64,000 nucleotides of DNA from Platanthera guangdongensis (taxonomy: Eukaryota; Streptophyta; Magnoliopsida; Asparagales; Orchidaceae). The translations under genes and the position numbers were made by a program. Location: positions 178,874,375 through 178,938,374 of the forward strand of contig CM077150.1 of the NCBI GenBank assembly GCA_039583875.1, read 5' to 3'. This document shows, piece after piece, positions 56,039-64,000 of the stretch; the first letter of the stretch is position 1; every line of letters starts with the position of its first letter. The notes under the pieces are model-generated. The model searched no databases and was not told where the DNA came from. It saw nothing but the letters and a program-made list of their open reading frames with translations.

Positions 56039-59000
56039 ATCCTCCCCCACTCAAAATCACGCATCTCCGATGCGTGGGCTGATAGAAAGCGGCGGAGAAG
56101 CTCGACATCCAAACGTTGAAGCTCTGTCGCGAGTACCCATGAGTCGTCCGACGGTGGGCGGTCACGCCAACGGATGAGGAAGCGGTAGGTAGCACCGTCA
56201 GGAGTAGTAAGTGGCTCAGCAGCGAGTATCATATCTGGATGGAGAAACGTCTTGGGAAACCTGGGAAACATGTCAGCAGTAGGAATAAAAGAAGGCAACG
56301 TACCATCCGATGTTATACCTGCGGGGACCGGAGGAGAGAGATCATCCAAACTACCACTCCCCAACCCATTAGAAATTTCAGTGGAGGGAGAAGACGACAA
56401 AGAAACCAACTCTTGTGGATGCGCAACAAACAGCGTCAAATCCGAGACATTAAAAATAGGGGAGATACCCCATTCAGCAGGCAAATCCAATACGAAAGCG
56501 TTGTCACCTAGCTTCTTTATAATCCGAAAAGGACCGGCGCGTTTTGGAGCTAACTTTTTAACGGTGCCAGTTGGCATTCGTTCGGGAACTAACCGTACTA
56601 AAACCAGATCGCCGACCTTAAAGTGTGACACCTTCCTATGTAGATTAGCGTGCGCTTGATAAGACTCATATTGAGCAGTCAAGGTAGCTCGTATACGTGC
56701 ATGTAAGTCGTGAATATGTTGGGCGAAGGATTGTGCAAACTGACTTGTTTTGTATGTGGGAGGTAAGGGGACCAAGTCAAGTGGCACAGGGGCCTTATAC
56801 CCGTGAACAATTTCATTCGGAGACATACCCGTGGACCGATTTTTAGAATTATTGTAAGCCAGTTGTGCATGTGGAAGCAGTAAATCCCAAGTGCCTTTAT
56901 GGTCGCTCACGAGACATCGAAGAAGATTTCCTAGGCTCCGATTGACTACTTCCGTCTGGCCATCAGTTTGTGGGTGATAAGCCGCGGAGAATAATAATTT
57001 TGTGCCCATAAGAACCCACAAGGTTTTCCAAAAGTAGCTAGTGAACTTGACGTCCCTATCTGAGACAATAGTCTTCGGAACGCCACGGTGACTAACGACG
57101 TCTTTAAAATACAGTTTCGCAATGTGAGAGGCGTCGTTGGTCTTACTACAGGGGAGGAAGTACGCCATCTTGGAGAACCTATCCACAACAACGAGTATAG
57201 AATCATGACGTCGCAGGGTGGGGGGAAGGCCTAATACAAAGTCCATGCTCACGTCTTCCCACGGGACGGACGGAATAGGTAGCGGAGTGTATAAACCTAC
57301 ATTGGACTTAGTACCTTTAGAAACTTGGCACGTACGGCAACTGCTCACAACTTTCCCAACCATCGCCTTTAGTTTAGGCCAAAAGAATTTCTCCTCTACG
57401 AGCGTTATCGTTTTGTCTCTGCCAAAGTGGCCACTCAAGCCACCACTATGTAACTCCCAAATGATGTGGAGTCGCAAAGAGGAGTGGGGGATACACAATT
57501 TTCCGTGTTTGAATAAGTATCCGTCTCTAAGTGAATAGACCGTGATGGTCGCGGGAGAGCTATCCTGGGCAGATAAGTATGGCTCCTGAAAATCAGGGCA
57601 TGTGGCGTATTCATCCTTTATGCGCTCGAACCCTACCACGTGGACTTGCATGGAGGAAAGTAAGAGGGTGAGGCGACTGAGTGCATCGGCAACTCGATTG
57701 TCGGTCCCCTTAAGGTGCTTGAGAGTAAATGTGTATTCTTGCAAGAAGGATACCCATTTAGCGTGGCGCGGGCTGATTTTGTGCTGACCATTGATGAATC
57801 GCAACGCTTCATGATCAGAGAGGATCACGAACTCCTTATGAAGGAGGTAGTGCCTCCAATGATGCAAACATCTAATGACCGCATAAAACTCCCTATCGTA
57901 ATTGGAATAATTTAATTTAGCACCCGCTAACTTCTCACTAAAATAACTAACCGGGTGACCCTCTTGACTCAAGACACCTCCAATCCCTACGCCAGATGCA
58001 TCACAAGTAAGCTCGAAGACCTTGGTGAAGTCTGGGAGACGTAACACCGGTGCTTCGGTCATAAGCTCCTTAATACGATGGAATGCAAACGTGGCGGATT
58101 TGGACCATGTGAATTCTCCTTTCTTCATGCAGTCCGTAATGGGTGCCATAATGCTACTAAAATCACGTATGAAACGACGATAAAAGGTAGCTAACCCGTG
58201 GAAACTACGCACCTCACGAAGGCTAGTGGGCTCGGGCAAGTCTCTAATCACCTGAACCTTTCCTGGGTCAACACGAATTCCTTCAGAGCCAACTATATAA
58301 CCTAAGAATTCAACCTCCGAAACATAAAACGTGCATTTCTTAAGATTTAGATATAAGGTTTCAGTCCTTAAGGTGGAGAGGACTACTTTGATGTGAGAGA
58401 GGTGTTCGGCGGGGGAGGTACTAAACACTAGGATGTCATCAAAATACACTACAACAAACTTCCCCATATATGGCCTAAAGATGTGCGTCATCATCCGGGA
58501 GAAGGTGCTGGGGGCATTGGATAGCCCAAAGGGCATCACAAGCCATTCATACAACCCGTCCTTAGACTTGAACGCCGTCTTCCACTCATCCCCCTCTCGG
58601 ATCCTGATTTGGTGGTAACCACTCCGTAAGTCCAGTTTTGAGAAGATAGTGGCACCCGATAGGACATCCAAGAGATCATCTAGTCGCGGAATTAGAAACC
58701 TATATTTTATAGTAATTTTGTTGAGAGCTCGGCTATCAACACACATGCGCCAGGTGCCATCCTTCTTAGGGGCAAGAAGAGCGGGGACAGCACATGGTCT
58801 CATACTAGTCCTAATAAATCCCTTATTTAACAACTCCTCTATCTGGGTTTGTAACTCTATGTGGGCAGTTGGATTAAGCCTATAGTGTGGTTGGTTGGGT
58901 AAGGACGATCCGGGGATAAGGTCTATTGCGTGTTGTATATCTCTAAGCGGTGGTAACGACGAAGGCAACTCCTCCGGGTATACATCCCTAAACTCATCCA

Positions 59001-60771
59001 ACAATACCCGTAGCTCTCGGGGTAAATCTTCCAACACGCCACCATCAGTTTTTTCACTCAGAAGTACAAGAGCGTACATTATTCCCCCAATGAAGGGATC
59101 CTTCACAAATTCCTTCCTACCAACTAAACTCAAGGCTTTCCTCTCAACTGGGATGGTGGTATCCTTAGCCAACACTACCGGCTCTTTTGGCACAGTCGGT
59201 CTCAAGGTGACGATCTTGCCATTGAATTTAAACTCATAAGTGTTGGCACGACCATAGTGCGTCACATCACGGTCGTATAGCCAAGGGCGGCCTAATAACA
59301 CATGACAAACGTCCATTGGTAGGACGTCGCACCAAACCTCATCTGTGTAGGATTTGAAAGACAGGGGGACTAGGCATCGTTGGGTAACCTTAATAGTAAC
59401 CTTACTAATCCAAGCGACCTGGTAGGGGGTCGGGTGCGGCTCGACAGTCAAGGACATACGCTTAACGACATTCTCAGAAACGGCGTTTACGCAACTACCA
59501 CCATCAATAACTAATTTGCAAAGTTTTTCTCCACTCTTAAAGATCAGGGAAAAGATGCTCGTCCTCTTCCAGTCGTCTACAGGACGAGGAGTGGTCAAAA
59601 TGCAACGCATCACCATAAGGCGGTGATCGTCCTCCAAGTCACTAGGGACTCCGTCAGGGTCGCTCTCCTCTTCGGCCTCATGGACATAGTCGTCAGGGTC
59701 GGTAGTGGACTCTAGTAAGGCTATGGCCTTCGTCTTGGTGGGGCATTCGTAGGCATAGTGGCCTTGAACACCGCATGAGTAACAAGTGGTGTTAGCCTTG
59801 CTAACCTTTCCAACGGGGATACGCTCACTAGCGGGGTTCTTGGTATTTCTCGCGGTAATCACAACGGATTTCGACTCGGAGGATCTAAATTTTCCTTTAT
59901 CAGGAAAAGTGGAAGAAGATGCCCCCGCGGTGGACTTATTCTTCGCATTAGAATAACGGGAGTGAGCTTTATATGCTAGGTTCTTTTCAATGTCCAAGGC
60001 GGCATTGAAAGTCGTATTCAAGTCCGTGTGACCATAACGCAAGAGTTTTCGCTGAATGTCGGGGTGAAGTCCCTTTCGAAATCTAGATAAAGTTACTTCG
60101 GGGATCTCTCGAAGGTCACATCGTACCATACGGTCCTTAAGTTCTCCCATATATTCAGCAACAGACATTGAGCCTTGCCGAAGGGTGGCAAGCTCATCGA
60201 ACATTTGCGTCCGATGGTACGCAGGAACGTACTGATCGGTTAGCAGGTTCTTCATAACAGCCCATCCAATGAGTGGGACCCCGTGCCCAGCTCCTAACCT
60301 ACGTTCTTCATTCAGCCAATAGGTTTTGGCACGTCCCATTAATTTCATCCTGGCAACTTGAACCTTTTGGGGGTCCGTGAGGTTGTGCCATTCGAAATAG
60401 CACTCCATGTCTATAGCCCAATGGAGGAAGATCTGGGGATCTCCCATGCCATCATAGGTGGGGGCATTTATCTTGATAGCCCTCGTGATATCAAAGCCTC
60501 GCTCGGGGCGGGGTTCTCGAGGGGGCATACGGGGAGAGTTTCCCTCAGAATCCGAATCAAAGTTCGGTTGGTGCCGGTTGGGCTGCCCAGCATTAACGGG
60601 AGGTGGGGGTGGCCTTGCTTGATTTTGTAGGATCTGGGCTAAGGCGTTCCTAAGCTCTGTCATTTCGGCACGAAGACCTGCTATAGCCTCGGTGTTGGGA
60701 TCACCATGCTCGTTCGCAGCCATCCTAGACGTAGACGGGGTTGCGTACTCCGTTCCTAGCCTAGTGCGCAT
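55927..60771 (-). CDS. gag-pol: Gag-pol polyprotein of Gypsy E, 1614 aa, intact
   Basis: ATG 60771 (MRTRLGTEYATPSTSRMA) to stop at 55927. In order: gag (residues about 90-290; RAIKINAPTYDGMGDPQIF), CCHC knuckle CYSCGVQGHYAYEC (about 330), protease with VIDGGSC (about 425; Asp-Gly-Gly is usual in this lineage) and RT with VVYFDDILVF (about 775). RNase H follows (LTCDASGVGIGGVL, about 920), then the zinc region (HSGGLSGHFGRDKT...CRTC, about 1130) and the integrase catalytic core (SMDFVLGLPPT, IVSDRDVKFTS, YHPQTDGQTEVVNR; about 1175-1280). A chromodomain-like segment (YRFLIRWRDRPPSDDSWV) is near 1530. The last 37 codons are encoded by the 3' LTR. Most like CRM/Galadriel chromoviruses by motif. 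All catalytic residues I can check are present. Confidence 0.95.
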   Translation of the reverse strand: MRTRLGTEYATPSTSRMAANEHGDPNTEAIAGLRAEMTELRNALAQILQNQARPPPPPVNAGQPNRHQPNFDSDSEGNSPRMPPREPRPERGFDITRAIKINAPTYDGMGDPQIFLHWAIDMECYFEWHNLTDPQKVQVARMKLMGRAKTYWLNEERRLGAGHGVPLIGWAVMKNLLTDQYVPAYHRTQMFDELATLRQGSMSVAEYMGELKDRMVRCDLREIPEVTLSRFRKGLHPDIQRKLLRYGHTDLNTTFNAALDIEKNLAYKAHSRYSNAKNKSTAGASSSTFPDKGKFRSSESKSVVITARNTKNPASERIPVGKVSKANTTCYSCGVQGHYAYECPTKTKAIALLESTTDPDDYVHEAEEESDPDGVPSDLEDDHRLMVMRCILTTPRPVDDWKRTSIFSLIFKSGEKLCKLVIDGGSCVNAVSENVVKRMSLTVEPHPTPYQVAWISKVTIKVTQRCLVPLSFKSYTDEVWCDVLPMDVCHVLLGRPWLYDRDVTHYGRANTYEFKFNGKIVTLRPTVPKEPVVLAKDTTIPVERKALSLVGRKEFVKDPFIGGIMYALVLLSEKTDGGVLEDLPRELRVLLDEFRDVYPEELPSSLPPLRDIQHAIDLIPGSSLPNQPHYRLNPTAHIELQTQIEELLNKGFIRTSMRPCAVPALLAPKKDGTWRMCVDSRALNKITIKYRFLIPRLDDLLDVLSGATIFSKLDLRSGYHQIRIREGDEWKTAFKSKDGLYEWLVMPFGLSNAPSTFSRMMTHIFRPYMGKFVVVYFDDILVFSTSPAEHLSHIKVVLSTLRTETLYLNLKKCTFYVSEVEFLGYIVGSEGIRVDPGKVQVIRDLPEPTSLREVRSFHGLATFYRRFIRDFSSIMAPITDCMKKGEFTWSKSATFAFHRIKELMTEAPVLRLPDFTKVFELTCDASGVGIGGVLSQEGHPVSYFSEKLAGAKLNYSNYDREFYAVIRCLHHWRHYLLHKEFVILSDHEALRFINGQHKISPRHAKWVSFLQEYTFTLKHLKGTDNRVADALSRLTLLLSSMQVHVVGFERIKDEYATCPDFQEPYLSAQDSSPATITVYSLRDGYLFKHGKLCIPHSSLRLHIIWELHSGGLSGHFGRDKTITLVEEKFFWPKLKAMVGKVVSSCRTCQVSKGTKSNVGLYTPLPIPSVPWEDVSMDFVLGLPPTLRRHDSILVVVDRFSKMAYFLPCSKTNDASHIAKLYFKDVVSHRGVPKTIVSDRDVKFTSYFWKTLWVLMGTKLLFSAAYHPQTDGQTEVVNRSLGNLLRCLVSDHKGTWDLLLPHAQLAYNNSKNRSTGMSPNEIVHGYKAPVPLDLVPLPPTYKTSQFAQSFAQHIHDLHARIRATLTAQYESYQAHANLHRKVSHFKVGDLVLVRLVPERMPTGTVKKLAPKRAGPFRIIKKLGDNAFVLDLPAEWGISPIFNVSDLTLFVAHPQELVSLSSSPSTEISNGLGSGSLDDLSPPVPAGITSDGTLPSFIPTADMFPRFPKTFLHPDMILAAEPLTTPDGATYRFLIRWRDRPPSDDSWVLATELQRLDVELLRRFLSAHASEMRDFEWGRIDGAAPPTLPDDDPVAAAQQVKDLRRHENATDANGKL
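56039..56053 (-). promoter_or_regulatory. Polypurine tract of Gypsy E (inside the coding frame)
   Basis: The minus strand reads AGTGGGGGAGGAT immediately before the LTR start TGATGG. It overlaps the polyprotein frame. Confidence 0.75.
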
Positions 60772-61026
60772 TCAGGTTTGGGAGGCCCCGGGCAAGATGA
60801 ATTTTCCTAGGACTGAAGCTATATTGAAAATAAGATATTTTTATATACTCCCGATGTGAATAACACGTAGATCGTTAAAAAAAATTTTCTTTGAAATTTT
60901 GCTGAAAAATAAAGATTTCAGCCCGCTATTTGCAGACCACAGAAAATAATTTTTTTGAGTTCGAACGATCGGATCTCTAACAAGGAACGTAGAGAGGATG
61001 TTTGCAACGTGAAAGTTGAAACGACC

Positions 61027-61040
61027 GCCTCTGATACCAA
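61027..61040 (-). promoter_or_regulatory. Primer binding site of Gypsy E
   Basis: The minus strand reads TTTGGTATCAGAGG a few bases after the LTR end CTACACCA. Confidence 0.85.
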
Positions 61041-61042
61041 AT

Positions 61043-62209
61043 TGGTGTAGGGATGTTTGTGAGATGGACGTGCTTACGCTAACGGCGGATTACCCATCAC
61101 AGAACATAGAAAAATAAGAGAGTGCTCCGACCAAAAGCGAACAAAAAGGGGTCGGTTGGCTCTCAAAAATACGGGACTCGATACAACGTCCTTAGGACCT
61201 ACTCTCCAACAAGCACACAACTTGCGCCTAGCCGGACTCGATACCACGACCTTAGGACCTACCTCTCCAACAAGCACACGTCTCACCGCACCTACACAAG
61301 CATCTATTCTTTTCACAATAAGCCGTCAATCGCAGCAAAAATACATTTAGGAGCGGCGGTAAACGATAAGGAGGGATCAAGAACAAGTTGAGATTAACTC
61401 CCTTGTTAGCACCAAAGTGTGCCCCAACTTGGAGAACAAGTCAAGGCTAGGCCTAGTTTGTACTCCAGCGGATCTTCCAATCCGAAAAACAAGAGGGTCA
61501 ATAACAACGTTCGATTCAGATTTGCAAGCGAAAACACTTTAAAAATCGCGGAAAAGACGGTTGAATAACCTCCACAAAAATCTCACAGCAAGAAGCACAA
61601 AGATAGGGAAGAGATTACCCAACCAAGAAGAAGATCACACAATATTTGTGGGAGAATCACTCTCTCCACGGTTCCACCGGTTTCACACCGAAGGGGCTGC
61701 TTCCTTCTTCCACGGAGTCGCACCGAGAGAAGCCACGCCGGAGTCGCACCGAACGGGGATGGAGGAGGCAAGGCTAGGCTTCACACCCAAAGGGGGGGGG
61801 GGGGGGCGGCTAGTGGAATCTCTCCATGGCCGAAATTCTCTAGGGGAGAGTTTAGGTTTTCTTCTTCCAATGTATAACTCATCATAATATCCTCCTTTAA
61901 ATAGGAGTTACAAAAGAGATCCAACCATCCAAGATGGAGATGAAATCTCATCCATCCGGGCGGTTACTTACACACCAAGGGTTTAATAGCACACCAACAT
62001 AAAAATAAAAATAATACAAGCCAAATGTTTTAAGCAATTAAAATAAAACTAAGTAAAAGTATTAAGCAAGCTTTGCGCGCCGCGGACGGAGGTTGTATCG
62101 CAGCTTTCCGTTAGCGTCCGTGGCGTTTTCATGACGCCGCAAATCTTTAACTTGTTGCGCCGCCGCAACCGGGTCATCATCAGGAAGTGTTGGAGGGGCC
62201 GCGCCATCA
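61043..62209 (-). repeat. 5' LTR of Gypsy E
   Basis: Nearly identical to 54873-56038; differs for example at the G run near 61795-61806. Confidence 0.93.
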
Positions 62210-62214
62210 GTAGA

Positions 62215-62857
62215 GGTCATCACTCTCAGTCCCGGTAGCAATCGTCCGTTGGGAGTCCGGATCCTGAAAAGTACAAGAGCTAGGGGTGAATATGACAGAA
62301 CACCATAGTTGCTTGCATAAAGAAGTAACCGATAATAAATTGCACGGAAACGTGGGCACATAGAGGGTATCAGCCAGGCAGAGAGATGGAGTGACTTGAA
62401 CCGTGCCCATCCCATGGACCGGGGAGGGAGATCCATCAGCAACAATGACCGGGGGCAACTGAGCATGTGTGTCAAGAAGAGAGAAACATTGAGGATTGCC
62501 TGTCATATGATTGGTTGCACCAGAGTCGATGAGCCATCTTCCGCGAGTAACAACATGAGCACTACCAGAAGAGGTGACCACGGAGGCGGACAGGCTGGAG
62601 GAGGGGAAAGCCATGGAAGCAAGAGAGGAGCAAGCCGCGACGATAAGAACAAGCCACGAGAAGAGAAAAGAGCACCAAGCCGGGCGAACAGAAACAGGTC
62701 GGGCGGCTAGGAAGGCCGCTACCAAGAAGCAGAGCAAAGCAGAGGGAAAGAAGTCGCACGGCTTGAAAAAGTCGGGCGAACAGAGGAGAACAGGTCGCAC
62801 GGAAAAAGATGAGGCCGGCGCGACTAGCAAGCAGGAGCGGGTAGAAGGCAACAACAA
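62215..62857 (-). pseudogene. pol: Copia D N-terminal pol segment with protease
   Basis: A minus-strand frame with possible ATG at 62857. The first ~85 codons are hydrophobic and unlike gag. Then come GRWLIDSGATNHMTGNPQ (aspartic protease D-S-G), VIVADGSPSPVHGMG, LYVPTFPCNLLSVTSLCKQL and TIATGTESDDLY, which runs into Gypsy E. The domain continues at 54872 on the other side. An upstream protein that replaces gag is not evident. Confidence 0.8.
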
Positions 62858-63357
62858 GTAGAGCGCGAACAGTAGCGGCTAGCAAGAGGTCAAAGGCACA
62901 GCAGGGAAGAGGTCGCGCGGACTGAAAAGGCCGAGCGAACAGAAGAGAGGAGAAGAGCATGTGACCGCGACCAAGATGCGGGTGAGAAAGGAACAACCCG
63001 CACGGTCAGGCAGATCACAGCAGCAAACCGCGAGTATAGGGGCAAGCGGATATGGGGAAAGCAGAAGCGAACAGGGAGAAGAAGTTCGCAGCGGGTAGAC
63101 ACGCCGCAAAGACTAGGAAGTCGGAGAGGCAAGAAAGAACAAGGAGCGCGGCGACAAGGAAACAGGTCGCTGCGATGAATAGCAGTAGGAGAAGAGAACC
63201 AAGAAGCAAGCCGCGCGAACAGGGCAGCGGACAGAAACAAGCCGCTCGAACAGGGCGGCGGACAGAAGAGAAGGCAAGCCGCGAGAGAGGTCGCGGATAG
63301 CGGAAAACAAGCCGCTAGAAGCAGAGAGCGCACAGAATCAGGAGGAAATGACCATGT
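62580..63357 (-). other. Leader of Copia D in place of gag, rich in GCGGCTTG motifs
   Basis: GC-rich, with many repeats of CGCGCGGCTTG/GAGCGGCTTG and CCGCGCGA-type motifs. Frames such as 62890-63333 are Leu/Ser/Cys-rich and match no gag domain; no UBN2 region and no CCHC knuckle found. Confidence 0.65.
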
Positions 63358-63369
63358 CCTCTGATACCA
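63358..63369 (-). promoter_or_regulatory. Primer binding site of Copia D
   Basis: The minus strand reads TGGTATCAGAGG directly after the 5' LTR end. Confidence 0.9.
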
Positions 63370-63740
63370 TGTTAAAAGTAGCGAAAAGAAAAGAACAAGC
63401 GGATAGACTTTTGAATAATTGAAATTTTATTATCCAAAAAAAGTATCTATTACAAAGGTATGCCCTCCTTTATATAGAATGGAGGAGAGATGAGAGAATA
63501 CAAATAAGAGATGTGTGACTATAATTTACAGGACTAAGCGGACTATACAAAACAAACCGCACAAGCCGCGCGGTTAGACAGCAGGGCAAACCGCACGGCT
63601 ACCACCAGAGAGGAAGAGAGACTGCCAGGGTAGACCGCCAGACCGCCCGGTCTCCAAGCCGGCTGAGACAAACCGCCAGACCGCGCGGTCTTCAACCCGC
63701 CAAGACAAACCGCCAGACCGCCCGGTCACCAACTTCAACA
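63370..63740 (-). repeat. 5' LTR of Copia D
   Basis: Differs from 51715-52085 at about two positions (near 63440 and 63515). Confidence 0.95.
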
Positions 63741-63745
63741 AAACT

Positions 63746-64000
63746 CTGGGGTCTTATGCCCAGAACCGCCGCTTTGCGGTGACACCTTCGCGCCCGGGAA
63801 GATCGTCACTACAAAACGCCGATTCTGATGGCCTTATTGATCACAAAAGTAGCAGTACAAGAGAATAGACATGTAAGTGTACAGAAAATCACATATCATA
63901 TAAATAATCTCCACAAAGGGAGTGTCCACAAAATAATATATCAGAGTACTAAAATACGGGCTTGTGCCCGGAACATCATGTCCTCACTACAAATCACTCA
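63746..64000. other. Right part of LTR-like sequence F, to window end
   Basis: Non-coding; begins CTGGGGTCTTATGCCC. See the entry for F. Confidence 0.4.

Larger units (their letters stand above)
54873..62209 (-). mobile_element. Ty3/Gypsy element E, apparently intact
   Basis: LTRs of 1166 and 1167 bp (54873-56038 and 61043-62209) differ at about seven sites plus one indel in a G run. The internal region holds one uninterrupted polyprotein frame. The target duplication is GTAAA (54868-54872) against GTAGA (62210-62214), one mismatch. It interrupts the protease-integrase junction of Copia D. Confidence 0.93.
51715..63740 (-). mobile_element. Ty1/Copia element D, lacking gag, host of Gypsy E
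   Basis: Two 371-bp LTRs (51715-52085 and 63370-63740) differ at about two sites and are flanked by a perfect 5-bp duplication AAACT (51710-51714 and 63741-63745). Minus orientation: primer site next to the right LTR, protease at 62530-62570, pol continuing at 54872-52093, purine tract at 52086-52099. Gypsy E occupies 54873-62209. Between primer site and protease there are only about 800 bp, without a gag domain. Confidence 0.93.
51686..64000. mobile_element. LTR-like sequence F, split by Copia D, running off the window
   Basis: The 29 bp at 51686-51714 (TGTAAGACCCCCTTTT...) and the sequence from 63746 onward (CTGGGGTCTTATGCCCAGAA) become continuous once Copia D and one AAACT copy are removed. 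A TG start after the MULE sequence and typical LTR composition suggest the LTR of a further element whose remainder is outside the window. No coding domain is visible. Confidence 0.4.

Noticed and set aside
61792..61806. Frameshift in an LTR frame between the two Gypsy E LTRs
   Set aside because: A length change in a run of G outside any gene; it may be replication slippage or a sequencing error.
62890..63333. 147-codon Leu/Cys-rich frame in Copia D as a possible gag substitute
   Set aside because: Low complexity from the GCGGCTTG motif repeats; three frames are similarly open.

Overview
This is repeat-rich intergenic DNA from a flowering plant; I see no complete host gene. The evidence is plant-type Ty1/Copia (SIRE-like and others) and Ty3/Gypsy (chromovirus and Tat-like) retrotransposons with tRNA-Met primer sites, BED-type hAT and MULE transposases with plant introns, an Au-type SINE, and isolated exons resembling plant COP10 (E2-like) and DNA2 helicase. 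The species cannot be fixed from the sequence. Coordinates of repeat ends were read by eye.

Layout. 1-2642: 5' LTR and gag of a minus-strand Gypsy element that runs off the window start and is inserted in a SIRE-like Copia element (2643-9964, minus, decayed). 9965-13588: unclassified sequence with GC-rich palindrome arrays that end like a Helitron. 13589-39207: an old minus-strand Gypsy element (B) with three insertions: a plus-strand Reina-like Gypsy (A, 13645-18844) in its 3' LTR, a short MITE (22068-22233) in its RT, and a 13-kb plus-strand hAT transposon (23488-36563). The hAT is itself interrupted by a very young minus-strand Tat-like element (T, 25352-33971) whose two 663-bp LTRs look identical. 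39216-44240: a Gypsy chromodomain fragment, a Harbinger-like and a hAT-like non-autonomous DNA element, and a fossil RT. 44410-47540: a Copia remnant reduced to LTR, partial gag and LTR. 47610-48910: a fossil Copia pol containing a SINE. 49754-51680: COP10-like and DNA2-like exons beside a MULE transposase/OTU pseudogene, all on the minus strand. 51686-64000: a nest in which an LTR-like sequence (F) is split by Copia D (51715-63740), itself split by Gypsy E (54873-62209), which has an intact 1614-codon polyprotein.

The most unusual item is element T. It keeps gag but no pol, and its interior carries two antisense genes, each with its own TATA box. One is a 668-residue coiled-coil protein; the other is a three-exon gene whose introns join in frame to give 549 residues. 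A second theme is GC-rich palindromic motifs that decorate several unrelated retroelements. Element T and Copia D even share the same motif, centred on CCGCGCGG or CCGCCCGG.

Relative ages from hand-counted LTR differences: T (0 of 663) is younger than D (about 2 of 371) and E (about 7 of 1166), which are younger than A (about 13 of 314); B is older still. The nesting order agrees with this.
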